Source of the DNA: Pavlovales sp. CCMP2436
Taxonomy: Eukaryota > Haptophyta > Pavlovophyceae > Pavlovales
Direction of reading: 5' to 3'
Length of the DNA stretch: 26,415 bases
NCBI GenBank assembly: GCA_026770615.1
Contig: MU631406.1
Span: 329,807-356,221 of the forward strand
The notes under the pieces are model-generated. The model made no database searches, was not told where the DNA came from, and saw only the letters and a list, made by a program, of their open reading frames with translations. Every line of letters starts with the position of its first letter. Within the stretch, counting starts at the first letter, position 1. The position numbers and the translations under genes are program-made. Below, piece by piece: positions 17,195-26,393 of this stretch.

Positions 17195-19200
17195 CTACAT
17201 TGACTGCGTTGATGTCGGTATTTTCGGGTAGTGTCTGAAGCGTAGTTTTTGGGAGATATCCTTACCACCGGTAATGAGGATGTCTTCTTCTGCTTCGCTT
17301 AGGTTGTGTATAGCTTCGTTTGGATCGACAGTGTTTCCTCGCTGTGCCATGAGGAGGACGTTTTCTGCGGTCATACATGCTAACTCGGTGTCTGCTTTTT
17401 TAATCGTTCTTTTGCTCTTTGAGTCTTGGCACAGTAATTCTGGCGCTAGTTCGCCCATAGGGGTGTTTTGAAGGTTTGCATAATTTTCAATTATTGTCCA
17501 TTTATCTTCTCCGGGCGGGGCTTCTGCAATCGCTTTGACGGCTCTTCGCGCTGTTGGCATAGTAGATTCCTTGGCCCTTCCCCTGGGGCCATTTTTTGCA
17601 ACGCTGAATGCGTGGGCGGCGAGGGCATGACTTGCATTTCCGGGCGCGGAGTTTAGGAGCCGTACCATGGTAGAAACTTTTTCTCCTGCATTCTGTGCTC
17701 GTGGGTCGATGATGCCCGTGCCATCGCGTTGTGGTGAGCCGCAGATACGTTCCCTCGCGACGTGATTGCCCAGTAGGCAGCGGTTTCGGGTGGCCTCTGT
17801 GATGGCCGTGAGCGTCTTTTTGAGAAAGGCCTCTGAGATTTCTGACGCACCCATGTAGTAGATAAGGATTGTCGACACATCTTGTCGGGTTAGTTTAGCG
17901 GCCATAGTGTGTGGCATGATTTTTTGTTTGTAGCTAGATGTATCTTGCTCGTGCGAGCTTGGTGCGAAGCTTTTGTTCGTGCGCTTCCCATAATCCATTT
18001 GATGGTATGAGGTGATCCAGGTATTCGAAATATTTTTTCAGGGGTGTTTTGGGCATTTCATTGTGGATATTAGTCCCGTCTCTTGCTTGAAGACTGATAC
18101 ATGACTTTAACGAGTGGATGCCTAAAGTATTACGGGTGTGTTTCGGTTGCGGGGTCGGGCCTTCCTCTGTCTTGTTTTTGTGCGCTTTTGGTTCTACCGA
18201 GGTGTGGAAACATTTGCTGGCGTTGAAGGACATGCCATAGGCATGGAGGAAATCATCTGCGAGTGATAGCATATTCTGTATAGCAAGTTCATTTTCCGCA
18301 AATAGGGCAAGGTCATCCATGTATCCTTGATATTTTAGTGGAGCGCACCCTACTCTGTGGGTGTGGCCTGGTGGTGGGGAGGGGAGGTATCCTACCTCTG
18401 TCATTGCGTCGAATTGGCGGTGAAGCATGTTCATGAAAAGGCAGTATGTGATGGGGCTAAGAGGGCACCCTTGCTTGCATCCCATGGTTGTTATTATTGA
18501 CGTTTCCGATCGGCCATATTGAGTGCGCACCTGTGCTCCCGTGCACATCTGGAGCATTTTAACGCGTCTTATAGTTTCGGCTGGATACCCATGCAGTTCC
18601 ATTGCCTCCCATAGAGCATTTCGGGTTACCTCGTCGTATGCTTTTTTAATATCACATGTTATGATGTGTAATTCACGTCCTGTCGCACTTGCCTCAGCTA
18701 AGACCGCTGCCATGATTGCCACGTGGTCCGCCGCTCTGCCATTTTTTCTGGCCGAGAGTTGTTCTTCTGAAAGGAGGTTAAGTTTCCCCGCAGCCCCCAG
18801 TATTTGGCCCGCGGTGAATGCTGCTGGAAGTTTGTACAAGACGCTCTGGAGGGCTAGCCCTCGGTAGTTTGAGAGTGCAGTTGGGTCGCCTTTCTGGTAA
18901 AAGTAGACTATTTCCGATGTACCCAATCTCTCGGGGAGAGTGGTCTCTTTCAATGTGGTATTTAGTGTATTTGTCAAAAGGATGTGCAGTTCGCCGCTGT
19001 GATCCTGGATTGTATCTGCTTTGAGGAGGAATTTCAGTGCGAGGTATTGGACTCCGTCTAAGCCTGGTGCACTGCGTGCTTTGCCTTTAGAGATCAGCTG
19101 AATTAAGTCATATGTCGTCGCAAGTTGTTGTGTGGTTGTGCTATCGCTCTGTGACCAATGATCCTTTATATTAATGTTAGGGGGTTCGGGCTGGCGGTAC
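17195..19200 (-). pseudogene. Reverse transcriptase and C-terminal region of the long element
   Basis: RT blocks appear in order: ISKGKARSAPGLDGVQYLAL (about 19090-19030), YQKGDPTALSNYRGLALQSV (motifs 1-2), DIKKAYDEV (motif A Asp), GCKQGCPLSPITYCLFMN (motif B), YQGYMDDLALF with YMDD at 18323-18312 (motif C), a GMSFNASKC stretch (motif D) and KYFEYLDHLI (motif E). Both catalytic Asp of YMDD are present. A frameshift occurs where the frame ending at 17934 is overlapped by the one starting at 17998, and another near 17200. The downstream 270 residues are a helical, unrecognised thumb or connection region. Confidence 0.85.
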
Positions 19201-19225
19201 GTTTCAAGTTCAAGTCAGGCTGATC

Positions 19226-19300
19226 TGAGCGCTCCGACGCAGGCTCCTACCCGCTACGCCGAATTGGGGAGCTGGTAGAAGTGGTGGATGATGAGGAAGC
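19226..19300. repeat. Short repeat shared with 24472-24540
   Basis: Twenty-three bases starting TGAGCGCTCCGACGCAGG are identical at 19226-19248 and 24472-24494, followed by weaker similarity for about 45 bases. Here the repeat lies in the linker between endonuclease and RT. The 19210-19500 stretch has an Arg/Ser/Pro-rich frame and may itself be an insertion. Confidence 0.55.
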
Positions 19301-19499
19301 CGGAAACAAAGCGCTGGAGTCACTGCGCAACGCGGGGCCGCCCGACAGTGCGCGAGCAAGCGAGTCCATTGGTGATCCCAGCGGTGACGTATCGCTGGGA
19401 AGCGATGGGGTTTTGAATGTCGAGAACTCGTTTGCCCGTGCAGGGCGCGGGCCGCAGCGCGGGGGCGCGGTGGAAGGACCATACCTCTGTTCAGGGTTT

Positions 19500-20270
19500 T
19501 GCTACTCTCTTCCGGTGGGGAGTTCTGGGGGAGGGGTGCACATGAGGTTGCGTGTATACTCTGTTGCGAGGGTTGCAATATCCGTCGGTTTGGTGGTGAC
19601 TTTGCGTGTAGCTGGGTCTCTGAGCATACACACTCCCTGTTGTTGCAGTTTTGGGTAGAGGAGGGTTCTGGCATTGTGCGTTGCCGATCTAAAAAGACCA
19701 TTCCTGATATCATCATTGATTTTGTCTTTTCTAGTCGGCAGCATTTTGTGCATCCCTGCACAGGGTGTGTCGGATGTGTTGCTTCTGTCTGAGGGCTTGT
19801 ATGTAAGGAGTGAGCTGTAGAGCTGACATATTTCTAAGGTTTGAGACTGTTGGGCGGAATGTATCATCGGCTTCTCCGCTGGAGTGGGTGTCCATTTCAC
19901 GTGGTGCTAGTGGATGTTGAGGTAGTGTTTCCATCCTTTTTCTTGACACGCCCCAGAGAGTGGCTAGTATCTTTTCCATAGCGACAGTTTCAGTGTTTCT
20001 GATGATCCACCAATTTGGTGATTGCATGTGGTAGGCGGCTCTCTTCTTTGTGAGTAACATTAGTTCCGCTACTTTAACCGCTATCTCGTACCAATGTTCC
20101 ACTTGTCTGTGTGGGCCTGCTTCTGGGGACCATGGTTGCCTGTATGGCCTACCCTGTTTAGGTCCCTTTTTTGATCGTGCCAGCTCCTCTTGTTTGAGCG
20201 CATCTTGCATGTGTCAGTACTGTAAAATCGATTATCTGGTCGATGACACCATCTAATTCGCTTGCGCAAG
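19500..20270 (-). pseudogene. Linker region between endonuclease and RT
   Basis: Two overlapping frames (20210-19731 and 19900-19502) encode a polar, helical region including PNWWIIRNTETVAMEKILAT and KINDDIRNGLFRSATHNART, without a domain I recognise. A frameshift lies between them (19731-19900). The second ends in TAG at 19504-19502, an in-frame stop after PPELPTGRE. Confidence 0.6.
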
Positions 20271-20420
20271 CCTACCATTCTTCGCTGGTTGATGTCTCTG
20301 TGAGGAGGCCCTGATCCATGTAAGCCGCTATTATTCTGGGTGGTAATTTATGTAGCCACGCTTCCAGTGCTTTTTTGGATTCCGCTACCGCTCGTTGAAG
20401 TTCGCTCCTGTTGGCGAGAT

Positions 20421-21243
20421 CTATTTTGAATCTGAACGGGCAGAAGTGGATTCTTTGTAAAGGCCAACTACACCTCCCATTTCTGTCATTGGGATGGTGG
20501 CTTCTATCCAATAATGTGTGCTCAGCAAAGATCCATCCTTGGCAGATTGAGGGACACAGATCTGTTCGAGAGGTGACGTGTGTCTCACACAGCTCTCTAG
20601 GTTTGCATTCATAAATAAATAATCCATTCTTGATTTGCCTCCTGGGTATTCATGGGTTGGTTGGCTATCGGGATGAAAAGAGCCCTCCGGATTTTGGTTT
20701 ATCAGGTCAGGTGCGCTTGCCATGCATGCTTTAAAAAGTGATGAGTCATTTTGTTCTGTAGTGTCGTGCCCTACTGCGCCATTGTTTCTTACGCGTTCGT
20801 CAGCTGTCCAAATGCAGTTCGCATCGCCTCCTACTATTTGTAATACTCCTCGCCTATTGTTGGATTCGTCTGGCGTGCGATTCTTTAGATACGTGGAGAG
20901 TGGTTCTAAGAAAGGGTGTTTGTCTTTATTACATGGAACATAAAAGCTTGTGATCTCAACAGTAAAAAGATTCACATCTTGTGTGGAATGTTAAATCTCC
21001 AGTGATGATACGTCCTGCGGCTATATTCCCTACGTGGGAGCCGCAAGTGACATTTGTCAGCGTCGCATCTAGCTTACTGTGAATTGCGATCGCAGCTCCT
21101 CTTCCTGACGTCTGAGGTTTTAAGTCGTGGTACACGGTATAGTCTGGGCCCATGCAGTTCGCGTCCGCTTTTTTGGCTATCAAACCTGTATCTTGTAGCA
21201 GGACGATGTCGTACAGGTCTGATGATCCTCTGCGCTGTCACTA
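20421..21243 (-). pseudogene. APE-type endonuclease of the long element, 5'-truncated
   Basis: The first part reads DIVLLQDTGLIAKKADANC, matching the LQET block with Asp in place of Glu. After a frameshift at 20956-20975 come IVGGDANCIWTADERVRN (the GDFN block), SRMDYLFMN (the RIDYIF block) and SLLSTHYW (where SDH is usual, the Asp replaced by Thr). APE-type endonucleases nick target DNA to prime reverse transcription. The N-terminus before LQDT is missing, so truncation lies near 21243. The changes and the frameshift argue against activity. Confidence 0.8.
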
Positions 21244-21435
21244 AATTGAATTCAAGCTATAGAAAGTACTAGTTAGTTAGTAGACAGTACTCAGAAATCC
21301 ACCTTCCGTCAGAATGTGAGTCGTAGCCCGCCAAGTGACTGGCGTGTGTGCGGCGCCGCGGCCGCGCGCGAGCTACCTCAAGAATAAACCTATATGTGTA
21401 TAATTTTCTGTTGCCGGTCAGCTAGATGCACGCGG
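21244..21435. other. Intergenic spacer between the element and the ATP-grasp gene
   Basis: About 190 bases with AGTACT-rich words (21267-21295) and a GCCGCGGCCGCGCGC stretch near 21354. It forms the 3' flank of the ATP-grasp gene. Nothing else is seen. Confidence 0.4.
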
Positions 21436-23142
21436 CTAGGAACGTGCCGCTGCATCTTCTTCCTCGTGGCCGTCGTCGAGTGCGAGCAGAGCCTGCACGC
21501 AGCTCGGCACATCGTTGAAGCGCGCCTCTGCGCCCGCGTTGGCATCGGGCTCGAGCTCGAAGAAGGAGTGCTGCGCCTGGAGCACACGCGCGTAGTCGTC
21601 CTCCAGCGCCTCCCTCGAGCGCGAGACGAGCAGCAGGTGCCCCCCGTCGCTCTTGAGGTCCGTCGAAGGCCGCGCGATATAACTCCCCACCGCGTACTTG
21701 GACTCGGCCTCGACCAGCGAAGGGAAGGCCTCGTCGCCGGGCTCGGGCAGGCGCACGCCCACCACGCGGCCCACGCCTTTGATCACGAGGTGCACCATGC
21801 ACGCGTGCGCCTGCACCACCGGCCTGCTCGGCAGCGCCTGCCAGGACTCCGCGCAGAGGCACACGTCCATAACTGCGCCGAAGGCGTTGTACCCCTGCGC
21901 CAGGTTGCCGAGCATCGCACTGTACGGCACGCCGTGCCAGCGCCCAATGTTGGCCTCGATCAGGCACGGGCCCCGCGGCAGCTCGGCCAGCCGCACCTCG
22001 ACGTGCGCGGGGCCATCGCGCACGCTGAGCGCGTCGAGCACGCGGCAGGCGTACGCCGCGACTACCTCCTCCTCTGCCGAACGTCCGTCGCAGAGGATTG
22101 TCGCCTGGTAGACAAAATGCGCACCGTTGAGCTCTCGCTTGTCGTAGCGCCACAGGTGAATCACTTTGTGCTCGCCCGCGCAGCTGACCGTGTCGACGGC
22201 AAACTCGGTACCTTGGATGAACTCTTGCAACAGGATGCCTTCGCGCACGTCCACCGACTGGTCCACCGAGACGGGCATGCCCAACAACGTAGAGAAGGCC
22301 GCCTTGGCCTCGCGTCTCGAACTCGCCTTGTAGACGCCAACCGATGCAACCCCCCGCCGTGGCTTGAGCACGCATGGCGCGTCGGCTGGCAGCGTTTTCA
22401 GAAAGTCGAGCGCAGCACCCCAATCGAGCACGAGCGTTTGCCGGACCGCCTCGAGCCCGGCCGCGCGCACGCACTCGCCCATTGCAAATTTGTCCCGCCG
22501 CGCCGCCAGGATGCCGTTGCCGCCGCAGCCGAGCGCGTGCGCGAGCCGTTCGCTGGTGGGCAGCCCGTGGTCGGAGACGCAAACCACCCCTGCGATCGCC
22601 GCGCCGCCAAAGCGCTCGACCGCCCACTCGAGCTCGGCGCCGGCGGCAGGAGCGCGGTTGGCCTCGAGCTCAGCACGCTCTTCGCCTGTGAGTTCCTCGT
22701 TGCCCGCGAGCTCGGACGATGCGAATGCCTCCGACCAGACCTGCACGAGGCGCCCGCCCCTCGCCTCGCATTCTGCGCTGAGCTCGTCCGCGTACTCCCC
22801 CACCGCATCGACAGCGAGCACGAGCCGCTCGCCTCCACCGCCGCGCAGCGCAATCTGCCGCCGCTCGCCGCCGCCGCGCAGCGCGATATGCCGCGCGCGC
22901 GAGGCCTGGGCACACCGCGAGGGCTGGGGGCCGGGTGCACGCCACGCGGAGCCCGAGCGCGCGCCGAGCTGCTCCGCGGGCCTCGCGGCCAGCACCCCGC
23001 TCAGGAGGAGCGCCCCGCTCAAGAGGAGCCGCGCCGCGCGTGCGGAACCCGGCCGTGATCGCGCATGTGGGTCCCTATGCTTGCTGCGAGCGACGAGCTT
23101 GCTGCGAGCGACGAAAAAGACGCTCGGAGGCCCGTTCACCAT
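21436..23142 (-). CDS. ATP-grasp domain protein
   Basis: One uninterrupted frame of 568 residues starts at an ATG (23142). Residues 250-400 carry ATP-grasp features: APCVLKPRRGVASVGVYK (about 256-272, the ATP-binding Lys and glycine-rich loop), ILLQEFIQGTEFAVDTV (303-319), and AHVEVRLAELPRGPCLIEAN (379-398) with the metal-binding Glu-x-Asn. The domain plan resembles carboxylate-amine ligases of the BacD/carnosine-synthase and biotin-carboxylase-like groups, which join an acid to an amine using ATP; the substrate cannot be told. A hydrophobic segment (39-53, LLLSGALLLSGVLAA) follows a basic N-terminus and an ALRGGG repeat (87-104), which may be an organelle leader. The promoter is shared with the divergent ARF-like gene, 125 bases away. 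The 554-residue opposite frame is a GC shadow. Confidence 0.85.
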   Translation of the reverse strand: MVNGPPSVFFVARSKLVARSKHRDPHARSRPGSARAARLLLSGALLLSGVLAARPAEQLGARSGSAWRAPGPQPSRCAQASRARHIALRGGGERRQIALRGGGGERLVLAVDAVGEYADELSAECEARGGRLVQVWSEAFASSELAGNEELTGEERAELEANRAPAAGAELEWAVERFGGAAIAGVVCVSDHGLPTSERLAHALGCGGNGILAARRDKFAMGECVRAAGLEAVRQTLVLDWGAALDFLKTLPADAPCVLKPRRGVASVGVYKASSRREAKAAFSTLLGMPVSVDQSVDVREGILLQEFIQGTEFAVDTVSCAGEHKVIHLWRYDKRELNGAHFVYQATILCDGRSAEEEVVAAYACRVLDALSVRDGPAHVEVRLAELPRGPCLIEANIGRWHGVPYSAMLGNLAQGYNAFGAVMDVCLCAESWQALPSRPVVQAHACMVHLVIKGVGRVVGVRLPEPGDEAFPSLVEAESKYAVGSYIARPSTDLKSDGGHLLLVSRSREALEDDYARVLQAQHSFFELEPDANAGAEARFNDVPSCVQALLALDDGHEEEDAAARS

Positions 23143-23267
23143 TGTTCTTAATTTTAAATTCGAGGAGGTTCGAGCGGGGCGCGGGCGTGCGGTTAGGGCA
23201 CACTCTTGAAAGGTGTTCGAGACCTAGTTCGAGCGTCCCGAACACCTCGTCGCAGTGCCATTTCAAC
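23143..23267. promoter_or_regulatory. Short bidirectional promoter region with a 9-bp inverted repeat
   Basis: The 125 bases between two divergent ATGs contain AGGTGTTCG (23211-23219) and CGAACACCT (23239-23247), a perfect 9-bp inverted repeat with a 19-base gap. GTTCGAG occurs three times (about 23169, 23214, 23227). These are candidate binding sites for a factor controlling both genes. Confidence 0.45.
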
Positions 23268-24287
23268 ATGTCGGACTTGCAGGGCTTCGATCCTAGCTTG
23301 GACCCGAGATACCAGGGCGCTGCGAGCCCCCACCCACGGCACGTTGGCTTGTTCATGCTCATCTTGCTCATCTCGCGCGTCGGGCTCGCCCGCCGACTCG
23401 TGGCGAGGCTGGCCGTGCGCACGGCGCGGCGCGGCACGAGCGCGCTGGAGCGGAGGGGCTATTTGCGTAAGGAGGGCCGCGTGCCCGTCATCAGCCTCGC
23501 CGTCGATGCCGAGGTGCTCGCGCGCACCGTGGCGTCGCTCGATCGGACGCACTGCGCGCTGCGCTCGCGCGTGGCCATCCGGTTCGCGCGCGTCGACGAG
23601 CCCGTGCATGTGCTCGGCAAAGGCTCCTACCACCCAGCGCAGGAGACGCTCAGGCAGGCGCACGCCGTTGCAGTTGTCTTTGACCTGGCCGACCGCACGC
23701 ACGTGGGCGTGCTGAGGGCGCTGACGAATCGCTCACTGCGGCTCGCCGAACGAGGGTCTAAGCGCCGGCTGCCTTTGCTCCTGCTCGGCACCGGCTGCGA
23801 CAAGCCGGGCGCGATGTCGCTCCCCGAGCTGCGCGCTGTCCTCGGTCCAGCCCGCGCGCAGCCGGCGCCCTGGGAGGTCCGACGAGTGCTTCTCGCGGGG
23901 CGACACAGTAGCACCAGTCCATTCCGCCTCCTCCCCGATGAGCTCTTCGCCTCCATCCTGCAGCAGACCCATGAGGGCTCTGCGTGGGGCGTTGAGCTGC
24001 CGCTCCTTTGCCGCTCAGCGGATGGGGGGCAGGGAGGAGCGGCCATGTGCTGCTGGGAGGCGCAGTCGAGCTCCCTGCTAGTGAGCGTGCCCGCGTCCGC
24101 CGGCGCGCAGGCCTGCGAGTGCGGGCCGCATGTTCAAGCGTGCGCACCCGAGGGGGTGGGATTGGCGCTCGCGCACGCCGTGCACTGGCTCGACGCGCAG
24201 CTCGAACCCACCGCGCCATGGGCCTGGGGCGGGCCGTCACCGGGCACGGTCGGGTGGGGGCCAGGTGACGACCAGAAAAAGTTGTGA
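23268..24287 (+). CDS. Degenerate ARF-like protein with N-terminal membrane segment and F-box-like motif
   Basis: The frame gives 339 residues. Residues 26-40 (VGLFMLILLISRVGL) are hydrophobic and could anchor the protein. Residues 127-192 read like the second half of an ARF/ARL GTPase: QAHAVAVVFDLADRTHVGVL, then PLLLLGTGCDKPGAMSLPEL and RAVLG, where the nucleotide-binding NKxD is replaced by TGCDK, and PWEVRRVLLAG matches the ARF C-terminal strand. I find no P-loop. It is therefore a probable pseudo-GTPase. SRP receptor beta, an ARF-like protein with a membrane anchor, is an alternative relative. Residues 218-232 (FRLLPDELFASILQQ) resemble a minimal F-box. The C-terminal 100 residues are unrecognised and Cys/Ser-rich. 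No intron is needed. Confidence 0.6.
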   Translation: MSDLQGFDPSLDPRYQGAASPHPRHVGLFMLILLISRVGLARRLVARLAVRTARRGTSALERRGYLRKEGRVPVISLAVDAEVLARTVASLDRTHCALRSRVAIRFARVDEPVHVLGKGSYHPAQETLRQAHAVAVVFDLADRTHVGVLRALTNRSLRLAERGSKRRLPLLLLGTGCDKPGAMSLPELRAVLGPARAQPAPWEVRRVLLAGRHSSTSPFRLLPDELFASILQQTHEGSAWGVELPLLCRSADGGQGGAAMCCWEAQSSSLLVSVPASAGAQACECGPHVQACAPEGVGLALAHAVHWLDAQLEPTAPWAWGGPSPGTVGWGPGDDQKKL

Positions 24288-24292
24288 CTAAC

Positions 24293-24326
24293 TTGTATGT
24301 GACTATTATTAGCTTGTATGTGACTA
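24293..24326 (+). repeat. Direct repeat just after the ARF-like stop codon
   Basis: TTGTATGTGACTA occurs at 24293-24305 and 24314-24326, within 40 bases after the stop at 24287. TGTA-rich words near a stop could be 3'-end signals. The function is not shown. Confidence 0.5.
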
Positions 24327-24471
24327 ACACATAACCAAGCTGGCAAAGCCAGTCCCACCGCCTGGACGTCTTGGTGAGCGACTCGAGCACACGGCGTGTG
24401 CAGCGGGCGAGGCTAGAGGTGCCGCTTTCCTCAGTCCTCGGTGCACAGTGTTATTCTTTGACTCAGGGCGT

Positions 24472-24540
24472 TGAGCGCTCCGACGCAGGCTCCTGTATGC
24501 GCTACACCGAAGTATGGAACTGGTTGAAGTGGCGCATCAG
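24472..24540. repeat. Short dispersed repeat shared with 19226-19300
   Basis: TGAGCGCTCCGACGCAGG and five further bases are identical to 19226-19248, followed by a looser match (GCTAC, CCGAA, CTGG, GAAGTGG). It lies in the gene-poor stretch 24330-24688, in which I see no coding frame. Confidence 0.55.
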
Positions 24541-24688
24541 TAAATACTAGTTAATTAGTTACTGTTTGTCATCAGCATGCATATTATCCTTAGCCTCCAT
24601 CCATGGCTTCATTACGACATCTAGTCAGACATACTGCTGCTGCTAAGTGGGTGCGTATAGTGTCACTGTCAGTGACTGTCACGCCCTA

Positions 24689-24917
24689 CTATTTGGCCCG
24701 GCACGGTGGGCAGGCGGGCACGCCGCAGAACTGGCCGTCGCCGCAGCAGTCGCAACCGTCGCCCGAGCAGCCGACCGGCAGGCAGCACGCCGCCTTGGTC
24801 GGGTCAGTCCCCACCGGGCAACCTGCCTTAAGCGGCTGGCCGTTGCACGCGTGGCTGCCGCAGCTGGCCGCGATGGCGGTTCCGCAGGTTTCGTTGTCGG
24901 CGGCGCCAAAGTAGGAG
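24689..24917 (-). CDS. Cysteine-rich protein, last exon
   Basis: The minus strand reads YFGAADNETCGTAIAASCGS, then HACNGQPLKAGCPVGTDP, TKAACCLPVGCSGDGCDCCG and DGQFCGVPACPPCRAK, ending in two successive TAG codons (24691-24686). There are 13 Cys in about 67 residues, with two CC pairs. An AG acceptor at 24919-24918 fits an exon start at 24917, but the boundary is inferred. Such disulfide-dense proteins are usually secreted or extracellular, or bind metals. Upstream on the same strand, a frame with VLVLACLLTIAGAAP (about 25240-25196) looks like a signal peptide, and TDVNISLLLPGRCADNWYFS near 25020-24960 could belong to middle exons. I cannot assemble a full model or name a family. Confidence 0.5.
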
Positions 24918-25320
24918 CTGTGTGCAGCGCTTTCCAGATGAATGGACCAAAGTAGCGCGGTCGGAAAAGTACCAGTTGTCAGCGCACCGGCCCGGCAGGA
25001 GCAGCGAGATGTTTACATCCGTGGCGCCGCCAGGTGCGCGGCACGGTGCCGTGCGGGCAGCCGGCCGTCCACGGCCACTCGACGCAATCCTTGGGGCGGG
25101 TCGGCCGTGGGTGGATTGCGCCGCTAGCGGCCGTGGGTCAGCCGTGGTATCGGAGTGGCGCTGGCGGCCTGCCAAGGCCGGCCTCCGCGGGGGGGCCTGG
25201 GCGCGGCGCCGGCGATCGTCAGGAGGCAGGCCAGGACTAGCACGCGCCGCCCTGACGAGCAAGCGAGTGTGACAGAGGTCTTGGACGAGCCATGCACATG
25301 CCAGACGAGCGTGAGCGTGT
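24918..25320 (-). other. Possible upstream exons of the Cys-rich gene
   Basis: GC-rich DNA in which two minus-strand pieces look protein-like: a hydrophobic leader near 25240-25196 and a segment with CADNWYFSDRATLVHSSG near 24985-24935. Their frames differ and no ATG precedes the leader in frame, so I give only the position. Confidence 0.3.
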
Positions 25321-25330
25321 CAGAGCAGGG

Positions 25331-25525
25331 GGTATATATATCGTCAAATATATTTATTAGATTATCTTTTTTTGATTTTATTAGATTCATCAACCGTTCG
25401 GTACCGTAGACATTGGGGAACTGTCTCGACATTTGGATACTATTGATGAATCTAATAAATCAATATTAATCTAATAAAATCTAATAAAGATAATCTGATA
25501 ATTATACTTGACGATATATACTTAT
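25331..25525. repeat. 195-bp foldback element (long imperfect inverted repeat)
   Basis: The left arm (25331-25392), with ATATATATCGTCAA, TTAGATTATCTTT and ATTTTATTAGATTCATCA-like words, is mirrored by the right arm (25447-25525), ending TTGACGATATATAC. Arms are 60-80 bases with a few indels. The centre (25393-25446) contains CGGTACCG. AT-rich arms of this type are found in foldback transposons or MITEs; no clear target duplication was found. Confidence 0.75.
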
Positions 25526-25991
25526 CTATATGTACCACTCTGGTGCGGTATTTGGTCGCATCTATATATGTATTGTACCACTATAGTATTGATTCTTACG
25601 AGAATATCGATATTATCGCAATATTATTAGATTCATCAGTACTTACCATAATGACGTCACTAATAGATTAGTTTTGATACATAGGCGGCACACGACGCCA
25701 GTCGTATGAGACACTGGTAAACATTGATAAGATACATATAAACCTAATTAGGTACGACATTATGTCATTAGAATCTATACATATGGCCGCCCGTGCCCTT
25801 GGGTACTGCTGAGAAGGTATTGAGAAATACTGATAAATACTGATAAACTCTCGACTGTATGCTAAGCCATTTTTAAGACTTCGTCAATGGGTCGCGGACA
25901 TGCGACGCCAGTCGCTAGCAGGTGTTTAATAGGGTCAGAAGGAACAATGTGGAGGCATTTTTAATAATCATAGAGCAAAAAAAGGTATCCT
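25526..25991. other. AT-rich region without a recognised gene
   Basis: Strongly AT-rich DNA with short repeats: TTAGATTCATCA again at 25626-25637, GATACATA words near 25677 and 25731, CGACGCCAGTCG at about 25694 and 25903, and ACTGATAAAT twice near 25830. No reading frame is supported. Confidence 0.4.
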
Positions 25992-26393
25992 CTAGTGTTC
26001 TAGTGTCGGTATATACTCGGCAGGCCGCTTGCGAACTAATTCTAATCTATTTTTACGCAATACAACATCATCCATTCTATACATGATTTTGTCTATTCTC
26101 TCATCTTTTTTTTCCTCTTTTAGTTTCGCAGTAATACATTTATCGCTATCGCAACACCGTTCAAATTCTTTAGATTTATGATGACACGCGTCACATACAA
26201 TATTCCTACAATCAGAACATTGATCGAACATAAAATGTTCGTATTTTTTCGAGCACACATAGCAAGGACCATATCAACATCATCTCATCTATATATTCAA
26301 GCTCTTTACTACTCAGTTTTTTTTTTCGCCTGCGATCTCAAGCTCTAATTCAAGAATGGTAATTATCTCTTTCTCAAATAGGGTGTCAGACAT
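25992..26393 (-). pseudogene. Broken gene for a small Cys-rich, probably zinc-binding protein
   Basis: An ATG at 26393 opens MSDTLFEKEIITILELELEI, which reaches a run of ten A (minus strand, about 26310-26320) and then a stop; a shifted frame continues as KLSSKELEYIDEMM. A third frame from about 26270 reads CYVCSKKYEHFMFDQCSDCR and NIVCDACHHKSKEFERCC to a stop at 25992. CxxC pairs, CDACHH and a CC pair suggest a zinc-binding fold. Base composition is far more AT-rich than the host genes and Lys/Glu/Ile-rich, resembling genes of large algal DNA viruses, but no homologue was identified. Two frameshifts as read indicate a decayed gene or sequence errors in the homopolymer. Confidence 0.55.

Larger units (their letters stand above)
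15467..21243 (-). mobile_element. Long decayed non-LTR retrotransposon: APE endonuclease, RT, RNase H-like, OTU
   Basis: Domains follow in one direction on the minus strand: endonuclease (21243-20440), linker (20210-19500), reverse transcriptase (19200-17935), a C-terminal region (17998-17195), an RNase H-like start (about 16990-16830), a GGATACG array (16812-16512), an OTU domain (about 16490-15762) and a B-type tail with hairpin ending at 15467. The 5' end is cut within the endonuclease N-terminus near 21243. Frameshifts and stops are frequent. OTU-like protease domains have, as I recall, been reported in algal elements such as Dualen/RandI; I see no restriction-like endonuclease here. No target duplication is obvious. 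Confidence 0.85.

Noticed and set aside
21394..23058. A 554-residue plus-strand reading frame
   Set aside because: It lies opposite the ATP-grasp gene, is Arg/Ala/His-rich and shows no motif. It is a GC-driven shadow.
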